Below are positions 45,808 through 53,267 of a stretch of 60,505 nucleotides of DNA, piece by piece. How positions within the stretch are numbered: position 1 is the first letter of the stretch; each line of letters begins with the position of its first letter. The position numbers and the translations under genes are program-made. This DNA is from Arthrobacter sp. ISL-65 (GTDB lineage Bacteria > Actinomycetota > Actinomycetes > Actinomycetales > Micrococcaceae): contig NZ_JAGGPN010000033.1 of the NCBI RefSeq assembly GCF_018613795.1, positions 1 through 60,505 on the forward strand. Direction: 5' to 3'. Below the pieces are notes generated by a model. The model was not told where the DNA came from. It saw nothing but the letters and a program-made list of their open reading frames with translations, and searched no databases.

Positions 45808-45813
45808 ATTATC
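45808..45813 (-). promoter_or_regulatory. -10 hexamer of a probable leaderless promoter (MFS gene)
   Basis: GATAAT (45813-45808, minus strand), 6 nt, then GTG at 45801. The AAAAGG between could also act as a weak ribosome site. Confidence 0.45.
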
Positions 45814-45894
45814 CCCAGCGCCAGCAAAAATACTATTTAATTGGTCCGGTTTTGGCCCAGCAGTGACGAGTCTTATGCCTCCCAGTGACGGGGC

Positions 45895-46833
45895 TTACGG
45901 GGCGGGGTTCTCCCGGGCGAGGTAGGCCTCCACAGCGGCGCCCAGGGCGTCGCCGTCGGGCAGTTCATCGTTCTCGTTGGCGAGCAGGGACCGGCGCACC
46001 GTGCCCTCGGCCTTTTCGTCGTAGCGGGCCTCGAGCCGGGCCACCACCTGCTGGACTTCCTCGGAGGCCTCGATCTGCTCGGCAATCTGCCGGCCCACTT
46101 CGCGGCCTGACTCGCGCAGCCGGTCGGTCGGCAGCATCAGCGACGTGGCTGCCCCCAGGTACTCCAGCCCAGCCACAGCAGCGGTGGGGTACTCCGCCTC
46201 GGCCAGGTAGTGCGGCACGTGAATCACGTACCCGGCAACATTGCGGCCGGCGTCGGTCAGGCGGAGTTCCAGGACGTGCCCGACGGCGGCCGGCACTTCC
46301 ACGGTCGGCTTCCAGGAGGAGATGCCTTCAATGAGCTCCGGCCGGTTGCCGTGCACAGTCACCCCGACCGGGCGGGTGTGGGGCACGGGCATGGGAATTG
46401 AGTGGATCCAGGTCACCAGGTTCACATCCAGTGCCTCGACGATCTGCACCACGGCACGGGCAAAACGTTCCCACTGCAGATCCGGCTCGAAACCGGCGAG
46501 GAACAGGAAGGGCTTGCCCAGCCCGTCAACCAGCCTGTACAGGGCGAGGGTGGGCGGCTGGTAGTCCTGCAGATGGTCCTCGACAAAGGTCACATGCGGG
46601 CGCCGGGACCGGTAATCCATCAGCTGGTCGGCGTCGAACACAGCCACACGTTCGGAGTCGAGTGTGTCCAGAAGCTCGTCCGTGATCTGCCGGACCACGT
46701 GGCCGGCATCGGCGAAACCGGTGAAGCCCATCACCAGGTTCAGCCCGCGGAGCTCAGGGTTATGGAACAGCCCAATGTTCTTGGCATAGAGCGCGTCGGG
46801 GTCCAGCAGCGAGCCGGAAATCCTTTCAAACAC
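45895..46833 (-). CDS. PAC2-family (proteasome assembly chaperone-like) protein
   Basis: A 312-aa soluble protein of the PAC2 family, common in actinobacteria that carry a 20S proteasome. It has NLVMGFTGFADAGHVVRQIT near the N-terminus, YRSRRPHVTFVEDHLQDYQP, and FLFLAGFEPDLQWERFARAV, the conserved core. The start is a GTG at 46833 with AAAGGA upstream. The C-terminal 60 residues are charged and helical (SEEVQQVVARLEARYDEKAE), possibly coiled coil. Whether it assembles a proteasome here is unproven. It is divergent from pepA across 206 bp in which no clear promoter was seen. Confidence 0.88.
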   Translation of the reverse strand: MFERISGSLLDPDALYAKNIGLFHNPELRGLNLVMGFTGFADAGHVVRQITDELLDTLDSERVAVFDADQLMDYRSRRPHVTFVEDHLQDYQPPTLALYRLVDGLGKPFLFLAGFEPDLQWERFARAVVQIVEALDVNLVTWIHSIPMPVPHTRPVGVTVHGNRPELIEGISSWKPTVEVPAAVGHVLELRLTDAGRNVAGYVIHVPHYLAEAEYPTAAVAGLEYLGAATSLMLPTDRLRESGREVGRQIAEQIEASEEVQQVVARLEARYDEKAEGTVRRSLLANENDELPDGDALGAAVEAYLARENPAP

Positions 46834-47039
46834 GGCGAGTTCCTTTCGTGGTCAGGGAGTTAATCTGCATAACGCCCGGCAGGGCGGCGTCATTCCTCAG
46901 GGCGCTGTGGCGCGGCTCTCAACCGGTCCGGGTCCCGGGGGCTTCCCCGTAGTTGCGGAACGAGAGACTACGATCGGAATTGGCTCTTTTGCCTGCGCTC
47001 CCTGCCCGAACAATCACAGAGAATTGAGGACCGATCCTC

Positions 47040-48557
47040 GTGGTCAAGAATACTGAAGTCAACCTTAGTGCCATTGCAAGGGACCTGAAGAAGGCGGCAA
47101 GCGACGCAGTGGTCATCGGCGTCGGACAGGGTACGGACGGCCCGTTCCTGCTGGAAAACCCATTGACGGCGAAGTCCGTCGAGGCACTGGCCGACTCCTT
47201 GAAGGTCCTCGGCATCACCGGCGCTCCGGACCAGGCGGTCCGCCTTCCCGGCCTTCCGGAAACGGGCCCCGGAATCCTGGTCCTGGCAGGCGTCGGCAAG
47301 GTCGACGCCGGAGGAAAGGTCTCGGGCGAGGCGCTGCGCCGCGCCGCCGGCTCCGCAGTCCGCCAGCTTGCCGGCCTGCCCTCGGTCACGCTGGCGTTCC
47401 CGACGGCGACTGTCGCCGATGTTGCCGCCATCGCCGAGGGTGCCGCGCTGGGCGCGTACTCCTTCACCGAATTCCGTTCCTCCAAGGACGGCCTCAAGGA
47501 ACCCGTGGCCGACGTCGCGATCTTCACCGAACTGGCCGGCGACAAGGACCTGAACGCGGCACTTGACCGTGCGCGCCTGCTGGGCAAGGCCGTCAACGCC
47601 ACCCGCTCACTCGTAAACCAGCCGCCGAGCCACCTCTACCCCGAGTCGTTCGCTGACGCCGCCAAGGACCTTTCCAAGGGACTGCCCGTCAAGGTCACGG
47701 TGTGGGACGAAAAGCGCCTGGAGAAGGAGGGCTTCGGCGGCATCATGGGCGTCGGCAAGGGCTCCGCCCGGCAGCCCCGGCTCGTCAAGGTGGAGTACTC
47801 CCCCGCCAAGGCCACCCGGAAAATCGCTCTGGTCGGCAAGGGCATCACCTTCGACACCGGCGGTATCTCCATTAAGCCGGCCCTCGGCATGGGCGACATG
47901 AAGAGCGACATGGCGGGAGCCGCCGTCGTGCTTAATACGGTGCTGGCCATCGCGGGCCTGGGACTGCCCGTCAAGGCAACCGCATGGCTGTGCATCGCCG
48001 AGAACATGCCCTCCGGGGCCGCGTCGCGTCCCGCGGACGTGCTGACCATGTTCGGTGGCAAGACGGTCGAAGTCCTTAACACCGACGCCGAAGGCCGGCT
48101 GGTCATGGCCGACGGCATCGTCGCGGCAAGCCAGGAGTACCCGGACGCCATCATCGACGTTGCCACCCTGACCGGCGCGCAGCTGATCGCGCTCGGGAAC
48201 AGGACCGCGGGCATCATGGGCGCGGACAGCGTGACCGGCCCGCTGAAGGCAGCCGCGGACCGGGCTGGCGAGCTCGTGTGGCCCATGCCCCTGCCGGACG
48301 AGCTGCGGCCCAGCCTCGACTCCCAGGTGGCGGACATCGCCAACATCGGTGAGCGCCACGGCGGCATGATGACGGCGGCCGTGTTCCTGCGCGAGTTCGT
48401 AGGCAAGGACAAGGGCGGCCAGACCATCCCGTGGGCGCACATCGACATCGCCGGCCCGTCCTTCAACAACGGGGCGCCCTACGGCTATACGCCGAAGCAG
48501 GGCACCGGCTGCACCGTGCGCACGCTGGTGGCCTACGTCGAGGATCTCCTGGCCTGA
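47040..48557 (+). CDS. pepA: Leucyl aminopeptidase (M17 family)
   Basis: A cytosolic dizinc/manganese aminopeptidase, 505 aa. The C-terminal catalytic domain has IALVGKGITFDTGGISIKPA (active-site Lys and metal Asp), DMKSDMAGAAVVLNTV, and the signature NTDAEGRLVMADGI. The N-terminal macro-like domain is less conserved, as usual. The GTG start at 47040 lies 10 nt after GAGGA. It corresponds to Rv2213 (pepB) beside dlaT, lipB and lipA in M. tuberculosis. It is followed by a long hairpin at 48570-48611. Confidence 0.95.
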   Translation: MVKNTEVNLSAIARDLKKAASDAVVIGVGQGTDGPFLLENPLTAKSVEALADSLKVLGITGAPDQAVRLPGLPETGPGILVLAGVGKVDAGGKVSGEALRRAAGSAVRQLAGLPSVTLAFPTATVADVAAIAEGAALGAYSFTEFRSSKDGLKEPVADVAIFTELAGDKDLNAALDRARLLGKAVNATRSLVNQPPSHLYPESFADAAKDLSKGLPVKVTVWDEKRLEKEGFGGIMGVGKGSARQPRLVKVEYSPAKATRKIALVGKGITFDTGGISIKPALGMGDMKSDMAGAAVVLNTVLAIAGLGLPVKATAWLCIAENMPSGAASRPADVLTMFGGKTVEVLNTDAEGRLVMADGIVAASQEYPDAIIDVATLTGAQLIALGNRTAGIMGADSVTGPLKAAADRAGELVWPMPLPDELRPSLDSQVADIANIGERHGGMMTAAVFLREFVGKDKGGQTIPWAHIDIAGPSFNNGAPYGYTPKQGTGCTVRTLVAYVEDLLA

Positions 48558-48569
48558 GCCCGTATGCCG

Positions 48570-48611
48570 CGCGGCTGTGTGGCAGCGTGATCCGCTCGCC
48601 ACACAGCCGCG
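48570..48611 (+). terminator. Long hairpin after pepA, probable terminator
   Basis: 14-bp arms CGCGGCTGTGTGGC (48570-48583) and GCCACACAGCCGCG (48598-48611), with an inner AGCG/CGCT pairing. There is no T-run. Confidence 0.6.
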
Positions 48612-48665
48612 TGACACTCGACACAAGCGCTCCACAAAAGCACCGGCAAGGTGGAGCATGGATAA

Positions 48666-48687
48666 GTGGTTCGCTAAGGTGAACCAC
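48666..48687. promoter_or_regulatory. Palindrome enclosing the probable lpdA -10
   Basis: GTGGTTC (48666-48672) and GAACCAC (48681-48687) flank GCTAAGGT, whose TAAGGT (48675-48680) fits a -10; TGGAGC 17 nt upstream is a weak -35. This predicts a leader of about 110 nt before lpdA and an operator over the promoter. Confidence 0.45.
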
Positions 48688-48798
48688 AGTAGTCACAAAT
48701 GAAAGGGAAATGGCCTGCTGGCATAATCACGGCAGAGCAATTTCCAAGACCAGATGATGCGTACTCTCGTGTCATCGTTCACGCGAGGGAGCGTCTAA

Positions 48799-50181
48799 GT
48801 GGCCGATCAGGCAACTGCGCAAGAATTCGACATCCTGGTACTCGGTGGTGGCAGCGGCGGGTACGCCACGGCTCTCCGGGCCGTTCAGCTTGGCTTCACC
48901 GTTGGCCTTGTGGAGAAGGGCAAGCTCGGCGGTACCTGCCTCCACAACGGCTGCATCCCCACCAAGGCGCTGCTGCACTCGGCCGAACTGGCAGACCACG
49001 CCCGCGACTCCGCCAAGTACGGCGTGAACGTCACCCTGGACAGCATCGACATCACGGCTGTCAACGCCTACAAAGACGGCATCATCGCCGGCAAGTTCAA
49101 GGGCCTGCAGGGCCTGATCAAGTCCAAGGGCATCACCGTCATCGAAGGTGAAGGCAAGCTGCAGGGCACCGACACCGTCGTCGTGAATGGCACGGCCTAC
49201 AAGGGCAAGAACATCGTTCTCGCCACGGGTTCCTACTCCCGGTCGCTGCCGGGCCTGGAAATCGGCGGCAAGGTCATCACGTCCGACGAAGCACTCACCA
49301 TGGACTACATCCCCAAGAGCGTCATCATCCTGGGCGGCGGCGTGATCGGCGTCGAGTTCGCTTCGGTCTGGAAGTCGTTCGGCGTCGACGTCACCATCGT
49401 TGAGGGCCTGCCGTCGCTGGTCCCGAACGAGGACGCAGCGATCGTCAAGAACTTTGAGCGTGCATTCAAGAAGCGCGGCATCAAGTTCTCCACCGGTGTC
49501 TTCTTCCAGGGCGTCGAACAGAACAACGACGGCGTCAAGGTCACCCTTGTTGACGGCAAGACCTTCGAAGCCGAACTGCTCCTCGTGGCCGTCGGCCGCG
49601 GCCCCGTGACCGCCAACCTGGGCTACGAAGAGGCCGGCATCACCATCGACCGCGGCTTCGTCATCACCAACGAACGCCTGCACACCGGCGTGGGCAACGT
49701 CTACGCCGTCGGCGACATTGTCCCCGGCGTCCAGCTCGCCCACCGCGGCTACCAGCAGGGCATCTTCGTGGCCGAGGAAATTGCCGGCCTGAAGCCCGTC
49801 ATCGTCGAGGATGTCAACATCCCCAAGGTCACCTACTCCGAACCCGAGATCGCCACCGTCGGCTTCACCGAAAAGGCCGCGAAGGAGAAGTTCGGCGACG
49901 ACCAGGTGGAAATCCAGGAGTACAACCTGGCCGGAAACGGCAAGAGCTCCATCCTCGGCACCGGCGGCCTCGTGAAGCTGGTCCGCCAGAAGGACGGCCC
50001 CGTGGTGGGCGTCCACATGCTCGGCTCACGTATGGGCGAGCAGATCGGCGAAGCACAGCTGATCGTGAACTGGGAAGCCTACCCGGAGGATGTGGCCCAG
50101 CTGCTGCACGCCCACCCGACCCAGAACGAGGCCCTGGGCGAGGCCAACCTTGCCCTCGCCGGCAAAGCCCTTCACGGCTAA
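48799..50181 (+). CDS. lpdA: Dihydrolipoyl dehydrogenase (E3)
   Basis: The FAD/NAD+-dependent E3 subunit of 2-oxoacid dehydrogenase complexes, 460 aa; it reoxidises dihydrolipoamide on E2. FAD-binding FDILVLGGGSGGYATALRAV is at the N-terminus, the redox disulfide is Cys47/Cys52 in GGTCLHNGCIPTKALLH, the NAD-binding site is SVIILGGGVIGVEFASVWKS, and the active-site His-Glu pair is in LLHAHPTQNEALGEA. The start is a GTG after a TAA in another frame. It sits 117 nt upstream of the E2 gene sucB, separated by a 13-bp hairpin. Confidence 0.96.
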   Translation: MADQATAQEFDILVLGGGSGGYATALRAVQLGFTVGLVEKGKLGGTCLHNGCIPTKALLHSAELADHARDSAKYGVNVTLDSIDITAVNAYKDGIIAGKFKGLQGLIKSKGITVIEGEGKLQGTDTVVVNGTAYKGKNIVLATGSYSRSLPGLEIGGKVITSDEALTMDYIPKSVIILGGGVIGVEFASVWKSFGVDVTIVEGLPSLVPNEDAAIVKNFERAFKKRGIKFSTGVFFQGVEQNNDGVKVTLVDGKTFEAELLLVAVGRGPVTANLGYEEAGITIDRGFVITNERLHTGVGNVYAVGDIVPGVQLAHRGYQQGIFVAEEIAGLKPVIVEDVNIPKVTYSEPEIATVGFTEKAAKEKFGDDQVEIQEYNLAGNGKSSILGTGGLVKLVRQKDGPVVGVHMLGSRMGEQIGEAQLIVNWEAYPEDVAQLLHAHPTQNEALGEANLALAGKALHG

Positions 50182-50201
50182 TTCGTTCCGCAAGACAACC
50201 A

Positions 50202-50244
50202 GGGCCTGGTGCACCCGGCTCGAACAGCAGCGTGCACCAGGCCC
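50202..50244 (+). terminator. Hairpin between lpdA and sucB
   Basis: A 13-bp perfect stem (50202-50214 with 50232-50244) and 17-nt loop. With no T-run it may be a processing or attenuation site rather than a full terminator. Confidence 0.45.
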
Positions 50245-50298
50245 GAACAATGCAGCAATCATCCGCACTTTAGATCAATAAAGGAGAACGGGGACGAC

Positions 50299-52044
50299 AT
50301 GTCTGAATCCGTTAACTTGCCCGCCCTCGGTGAGAGCGTCACCGAAGGAACTGTCACCCGCTGGCTCAAGCAGGTAGGTGACCGGGTAGAGGTGGACGAA
50401 CCGCTGCTCGAGGTTTCCACCGACAAAGTAGACACTGAAATCCCCTCTCCGATCGCCGGCGTCATCGAGGAAATCCTCGTCGCCGAAGATGAGACCGCTG
50501 AAGTTGGCGCCCCGCTGGTGCGCATCGGTGACGGCTCGGGCGGCGGCGCAGCCGCCGAAGAGGCGCCCGCCGCAGCAGCCCCGGCCGAGGAAGCACCGGC
50601 CGCAGCCCCCGCCGAAGAGGCACCCGCTGCAGCACCGGCCCAGGAAGCACCGGCAGCCGAGGCAGCACCCGCCGCCTCCGGCGAAGGCCACGAGGTCACT
50701 CTGCCGGCACTTGGCGAGAGCGTCACCGAAGGCACCGTCACCCGCTGGCTCAAGGCCATTGGCGACACCGTTGAAGTTGATGAGCCGCTGCTCGAGGTTT
50801 CCACCGACAAGGTGGACACCGAGATCCCGTCCCCCGTGGCCGGCACGCTGCAGGAAATCCGCGTCAACGAGGACGAGACCGCCGAGGTTGGCTCTGTCCT
50901 CGCCGTCATCGGCTCCGGCGCCGCTGCTCCTGCTGCAGCTCCCGAGAAGCCCGCCGAGGCTCCCGCCGCCCCCGCAGCGGAACAGCCCGCACCGGCAGCT
51001 GAGAAGCCCGCCGCCGCGCCTGCTCCGGCCCAGGAAGCAGCCCCCGCGCCGGCTCCCCAGGCAGCGCCCGCGCCCCAGGCTGCACCCGCACCGCAGGCCG
51101 CTCCGGCCGCAGGCGGCGAGTCCGGCTACGTCACTCCCCTGGTCCGCAAGCTCGCCAACCAGCACGGCGTGGACATCGCCTCCGTCTCCGGCACGGGCGT
51201 CGGCGGCCGCATCCGCAAGCAGGACGTCCTGGCCGCTGCTGAGTCCAAGGCCGCTCCGGCAGCCGCAGCGCAGGCAGCCCCTGCCGCAGCTTCCGCTGCT
51301 CCGTCGGCAGCAGCATCATCGCTGCGCGGCACCGTGAAGAAGGCGCCGCGTATCCGCCAGGTCATCGCCCGCCGCATGCGTGAGTCGCTGGATGTTTCCA
51401 CCCAGCTGACCCAGGTGCACGAAGTGGACATGACCAAGGTGGCCAAGCTGCGGCTGAAGGCCAAGAACTCGTTCCAGGCCCAGAACGGCGTCAAGCTCAC
51501 CTTCCTGCCCTTCATCGCCAAGGCCGTGGCCGAGGCACTCAAGCAGCACGCCACGCTCAACGCTGCGTACGACGAGGACAAGCAGGAAATCACGTACCAC
51601 AACGCCGAGCACCTGGCGATCGCCGTGGACACGGACAAGGGCCTCCTGGTTCCGGTCATCTCCGACGCCGGAAGCCTGAACCTCGCGGGCCTCGCCGGCA
51701 AGATCGCCGACGTCGCGGACCGCACCCGCAACGGCAAGATCGGCCCGGACGAACTGTCCGGCGGTACGTTCAGCATCACCAACATCGGCTCCGTCGGCGC
51801 ACTGTTCGACACCCCGATCATCAACCAGCCGCAGGTCGGCATCCTGGGCACCGGTGCGATCGTCAAGCGCCCCGTGGTGGTCCAGGACGAGAACGGTGAC
51901 GACTCGATCGCCATCCGCTCCATGATGTACCTGTCCCTCACTTACGACCACCGCCTGGTGGACGGTGCGGACGCCGGTCGCTTCCTGCAGACGCTGAAGG
52001 CCCGCCTCGAAGAGGGCGCGTTCGAAGCGGACCTGGGACTGTAA
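50299..52044 (+). CDS. sucB: 2-oxoacid dehydrogenase E2, dihydrolipoyllysine acyltransferase
   Basis: A 581-aa E2 subunit with two lipoyl domains, lipoylated at Lys43 and Lys171 (both in [12 protein letters not shown]), joined by Ala/Pro linkers. A peripheral-subunit-binding domain (about 277-312, [20 protein letters not shown]) and the catalytic acyltransferase domain follow, with His551 in [14 protein letters not shown]. Actinobacterial proteins of this type are named SucB, but the M. tuberculosis orthologue (DlaT, Rv2215) serves pyruvate dehydrogenase; the sequence alone does not decide between acetyl and succinyl transfer. I start at the ATG 50299. LipB and LipA 8 kb away supply its cofactor. 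Confidence 0.95.
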   Translation: MSESVNLPALGESVTEGTVTRWLKQVGDRVEVDEPLLEVSTDKVDTEIPSPIAGVIEEILVAEDETAEVGAPLVRIGDGSGGGAAAEEAPAAAAPAEEAPAAAPAEEAPAAAPAQEAPAAEAAPAASGEGHEVTLPALGESVTEGTVTRWLKAIGDTVEVDEPLLEVSTDKVDTEIPSPVAGTLQEIRVNEDETAEVGSVLAVIGSGAAAPAAAPEKPAEAPAAPAAEQPAPAAEKPAAAPAPAQEAAPAPAPQAAPAPQAAPAPQAAPAAGGESGYVTPLVRKLANQHGVDIASVSGTGVGGRIRKQDVLAAAESKAAPAAAAQAAPAAASAAPSAAASSLRGTVKKAPRIRQVIARRMRESLDVSTQLTQVHEVDMTKVAKLRLKAKNSFQAQNGVKLTFLPFIAKAVAEALKQHATLNAAYDEDKQEITYHNAEHLAIAVDTDKGLLVPVISDAGSLNLAGLAGKIADVADRTRNGKIGPDELSGGTFSITNIGSVGALFDTPIINQPQVGILGTGAIVKRPVVVQDENGDDSIAIRSMMYLSLTYDHRLVDGADAGRFLQTLKARLEEGAFEADLGL

Positions 52045-52056
52045 CCAACAGCCAAC

Positions 52057-52116
52057 GACGACGGCGGTGCGGGCGCCGGTGGTATGCCACCGGCGTCCGC
52101 ACCGCCGTCGTCTTTT
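52057..52116 (+). terminator. Rho-independent terminator after sucB
   Basis: A 16-bp outer stem (52057-52072 with 52097-52112) plus an inner CCGGTGG/CCACCGG stem, followed by TTTT. It shares a 16-nt sequence (GCCAACGACGACGGCG) with the next terminator at 52561. Confidence 0.9.
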
Positions 52117-52179
52117 GTTTGGTAAATCTGCGCCGCGAACCGCCGCCTCTCCTTACTACGGCGCGTAGAAGTATCTGGC

Positions 52180-52185
52180 TAGACT
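52180..52185 (+). promoter_or_regulatory. -10 hexamer of a probable leaderless promoter (small membrane protein)
   Basis: TAGACT, GGTGCC, then ATG at 52192. No Shine-Dalgarno is present. Confidence 0.55.
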
Positions 52186-52191
52186 GGTGCC

Positions 52192-52542
52192 ATGAACATC
52201 GTCTATAACGTCATGGTCTTCCTGCACATCGTCGGCGCCGCCATGATCGTCGGCATCTGGATCGGCAACATGAAGAAGCCGACTGTCCATCCCCGGCAGT
52301 TCGACGGCGCGGCACTTCAGCTCCTCACCGGCATCGTGATGATGGGCCTGATCCCCGCGCTCGACATGGACGCCAACTACGCGAAGCTGGGCATCAAGAT
52401 CGGCGTCGCCCTGGTCGTCGGCGTGCTGGCCTTCATCGGCCGCCGCAAGTACAAGAAGGGCGAGCCGATCTCCGCCGGCCTGGCCCACAGCGTGGGTGGG
52501 CTGGCTCTGCTGAACGTCGCTATCGCGACGCTCTGGCGGTAA
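52192..52542 (+). CDS. Small integral membrane protein
   Basis: A 116-aa protein with four hydrophobic segments: VMVFLHIVGAAMIVGIWIGN (residues about 7-26), LQLLTGIVMMGLIP, LGIKIGVALVVGVLAFIG and GLALLNVAIATLW. His13 lies in the first helix. A basic loop (RRKYKKGE) separates the last two helices. I do not recognise a named family; the shape resembles small haem- or quinone-associated membrane proteins, but that is only a resemblance. It is flanked by two strong terminators, so it is transcribed alone. Confidence 0.85.
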   Translation: MNIVYNVMVFLHIVGAAMIVGIWIGNMKKPTVHPRQFDGAALQLLTGIVMMGLIPALDMDANYAKLGIKIGVALVVGVLAFIGRRKYKKGEPISAGLAHSVGGLALLNVAIATLWR

Positions 52543-52560
52543 CCGCCCCCTGCCATGCCA

Positions 52561-52610
52561 ACGACGACGGCGACGCCCCCTCCCGCGGGGGGCGTCGCCG
52601 TCGTCGTTTT
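52561..52610 (+). terminator. Rho-independent terminator after the small membrane protein
   Basis: A 20-bp perfect stem (52561-52580 with 52588-52607), 7-nt loop, ending in TTTT (52607-52610). Confidence 0.92.
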
Positions 52611-52737
52611 GGCGCTTCCGGTCATAATCCTCTGACAGCGGACAACCCGTGCACGGGAGGCACCTAATCCATAGGATTGAGCAGGAAGGGCCGGGCGGCA
52701 GCCTGGCCCAGGACTGAACCCAAGTTAAGGAGTGGAC

Positions 52738-53169
52738 ATGGCAGCAACACGCACCGCACACACAGTATGGAACGGCGACCTGATGACGGGCGCAGGCAAC
52801 ACGACGCTCGACAGCTCCGGACTGGGCACCTACGAGGTCACCTGGAAGGCCCGCACCGAGGCCTCGGAAGGCAAGACCAGCCCGGAAGAGCTGATCGCCG
52901 CCGCTCACTCGGCCTGTTTCTCCATGGCCTTCAGCCACGCACTCGCCCAGGCCGGCCACACGCCGGAAGAGGTTCACACCAAGGCGGATGTCACCTTCGT
53001 GCCCGGCACTGGCATCACGGGCAGCCACCTGACCCTGAATGCCAAGGTCCCAGGCATCTCGGAAGATGAATTCCAGAAGATTGCAGCGGAAGCCAAGGTC
53101 GGCTGCCCTGTTTCCGGCGCCCTCGCCAGCATCGACATCACCCTCGACGCCACGCTCGCAACTTCCTAA
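52738..53169 (+). CDS. OsmC-family peroxiredoxin (Ohr/OsmC-like)
   Basis: A thiol-dependent (hydro)peroxidase, 143 aa. The two reactive cysteines are Cys60 in HSACFSMAFSHAL and Cys123 in VGCPVSGALAS, with the usual spacing; GKTSPEELIAAAHSACFSMA is the family signature. I chose the ATG at 52738 with AAGGAG 5 nt before it; a GTG at 52732 would add two residues. It reduces organic peroxides using lipoyl-protein or mycothiol systems in related bacteria; the nearby lpdA/sucB genes make a lipoyl-linked route plausible. Confidence 0.93.
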   Translation: MAATRTAHTVWNGDLMTGAGNTTLDSSGLGTYEVTWKARTEASEGKTSPEELIAAAHSACFSMAFSHALAQAGHTPEEVHTKADVTFVPGTGITGSHLTLNAKVPGISEDEFQKIAAEAKVGCPVSGALASIDITLDATLATS

Positions 53170-53221
53170 TGTTCCCGGCCTAATTTCCCGGCTTCGCCGC
53201 TTGGTGGCGGCGCCGACAGCA

Positions 53222-53262
53222 AAGGCCCTGGGAGTTCTGGAACACCAGAACCCCCAGGGCCT
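53222..53262. terminator. Convergent terminator between osmC and the tricorn protease gene
   Basis: AAGGCCCTGGG with CCCAGGGCCTT (outer arms) and GTTCTGG with CCAGAAC (inner arms) around an AACA loop; it can work in both directions. Confidence 0.8.
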
Positions 53263-53267
53263 TCGCT

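Noticed and set aside
48699..49151. Frame upstream of and overlapping lpdA as a small gene
   Set aside because: It continues through lpdA in another frame with Arg/Gln/His-rich shadow composition.
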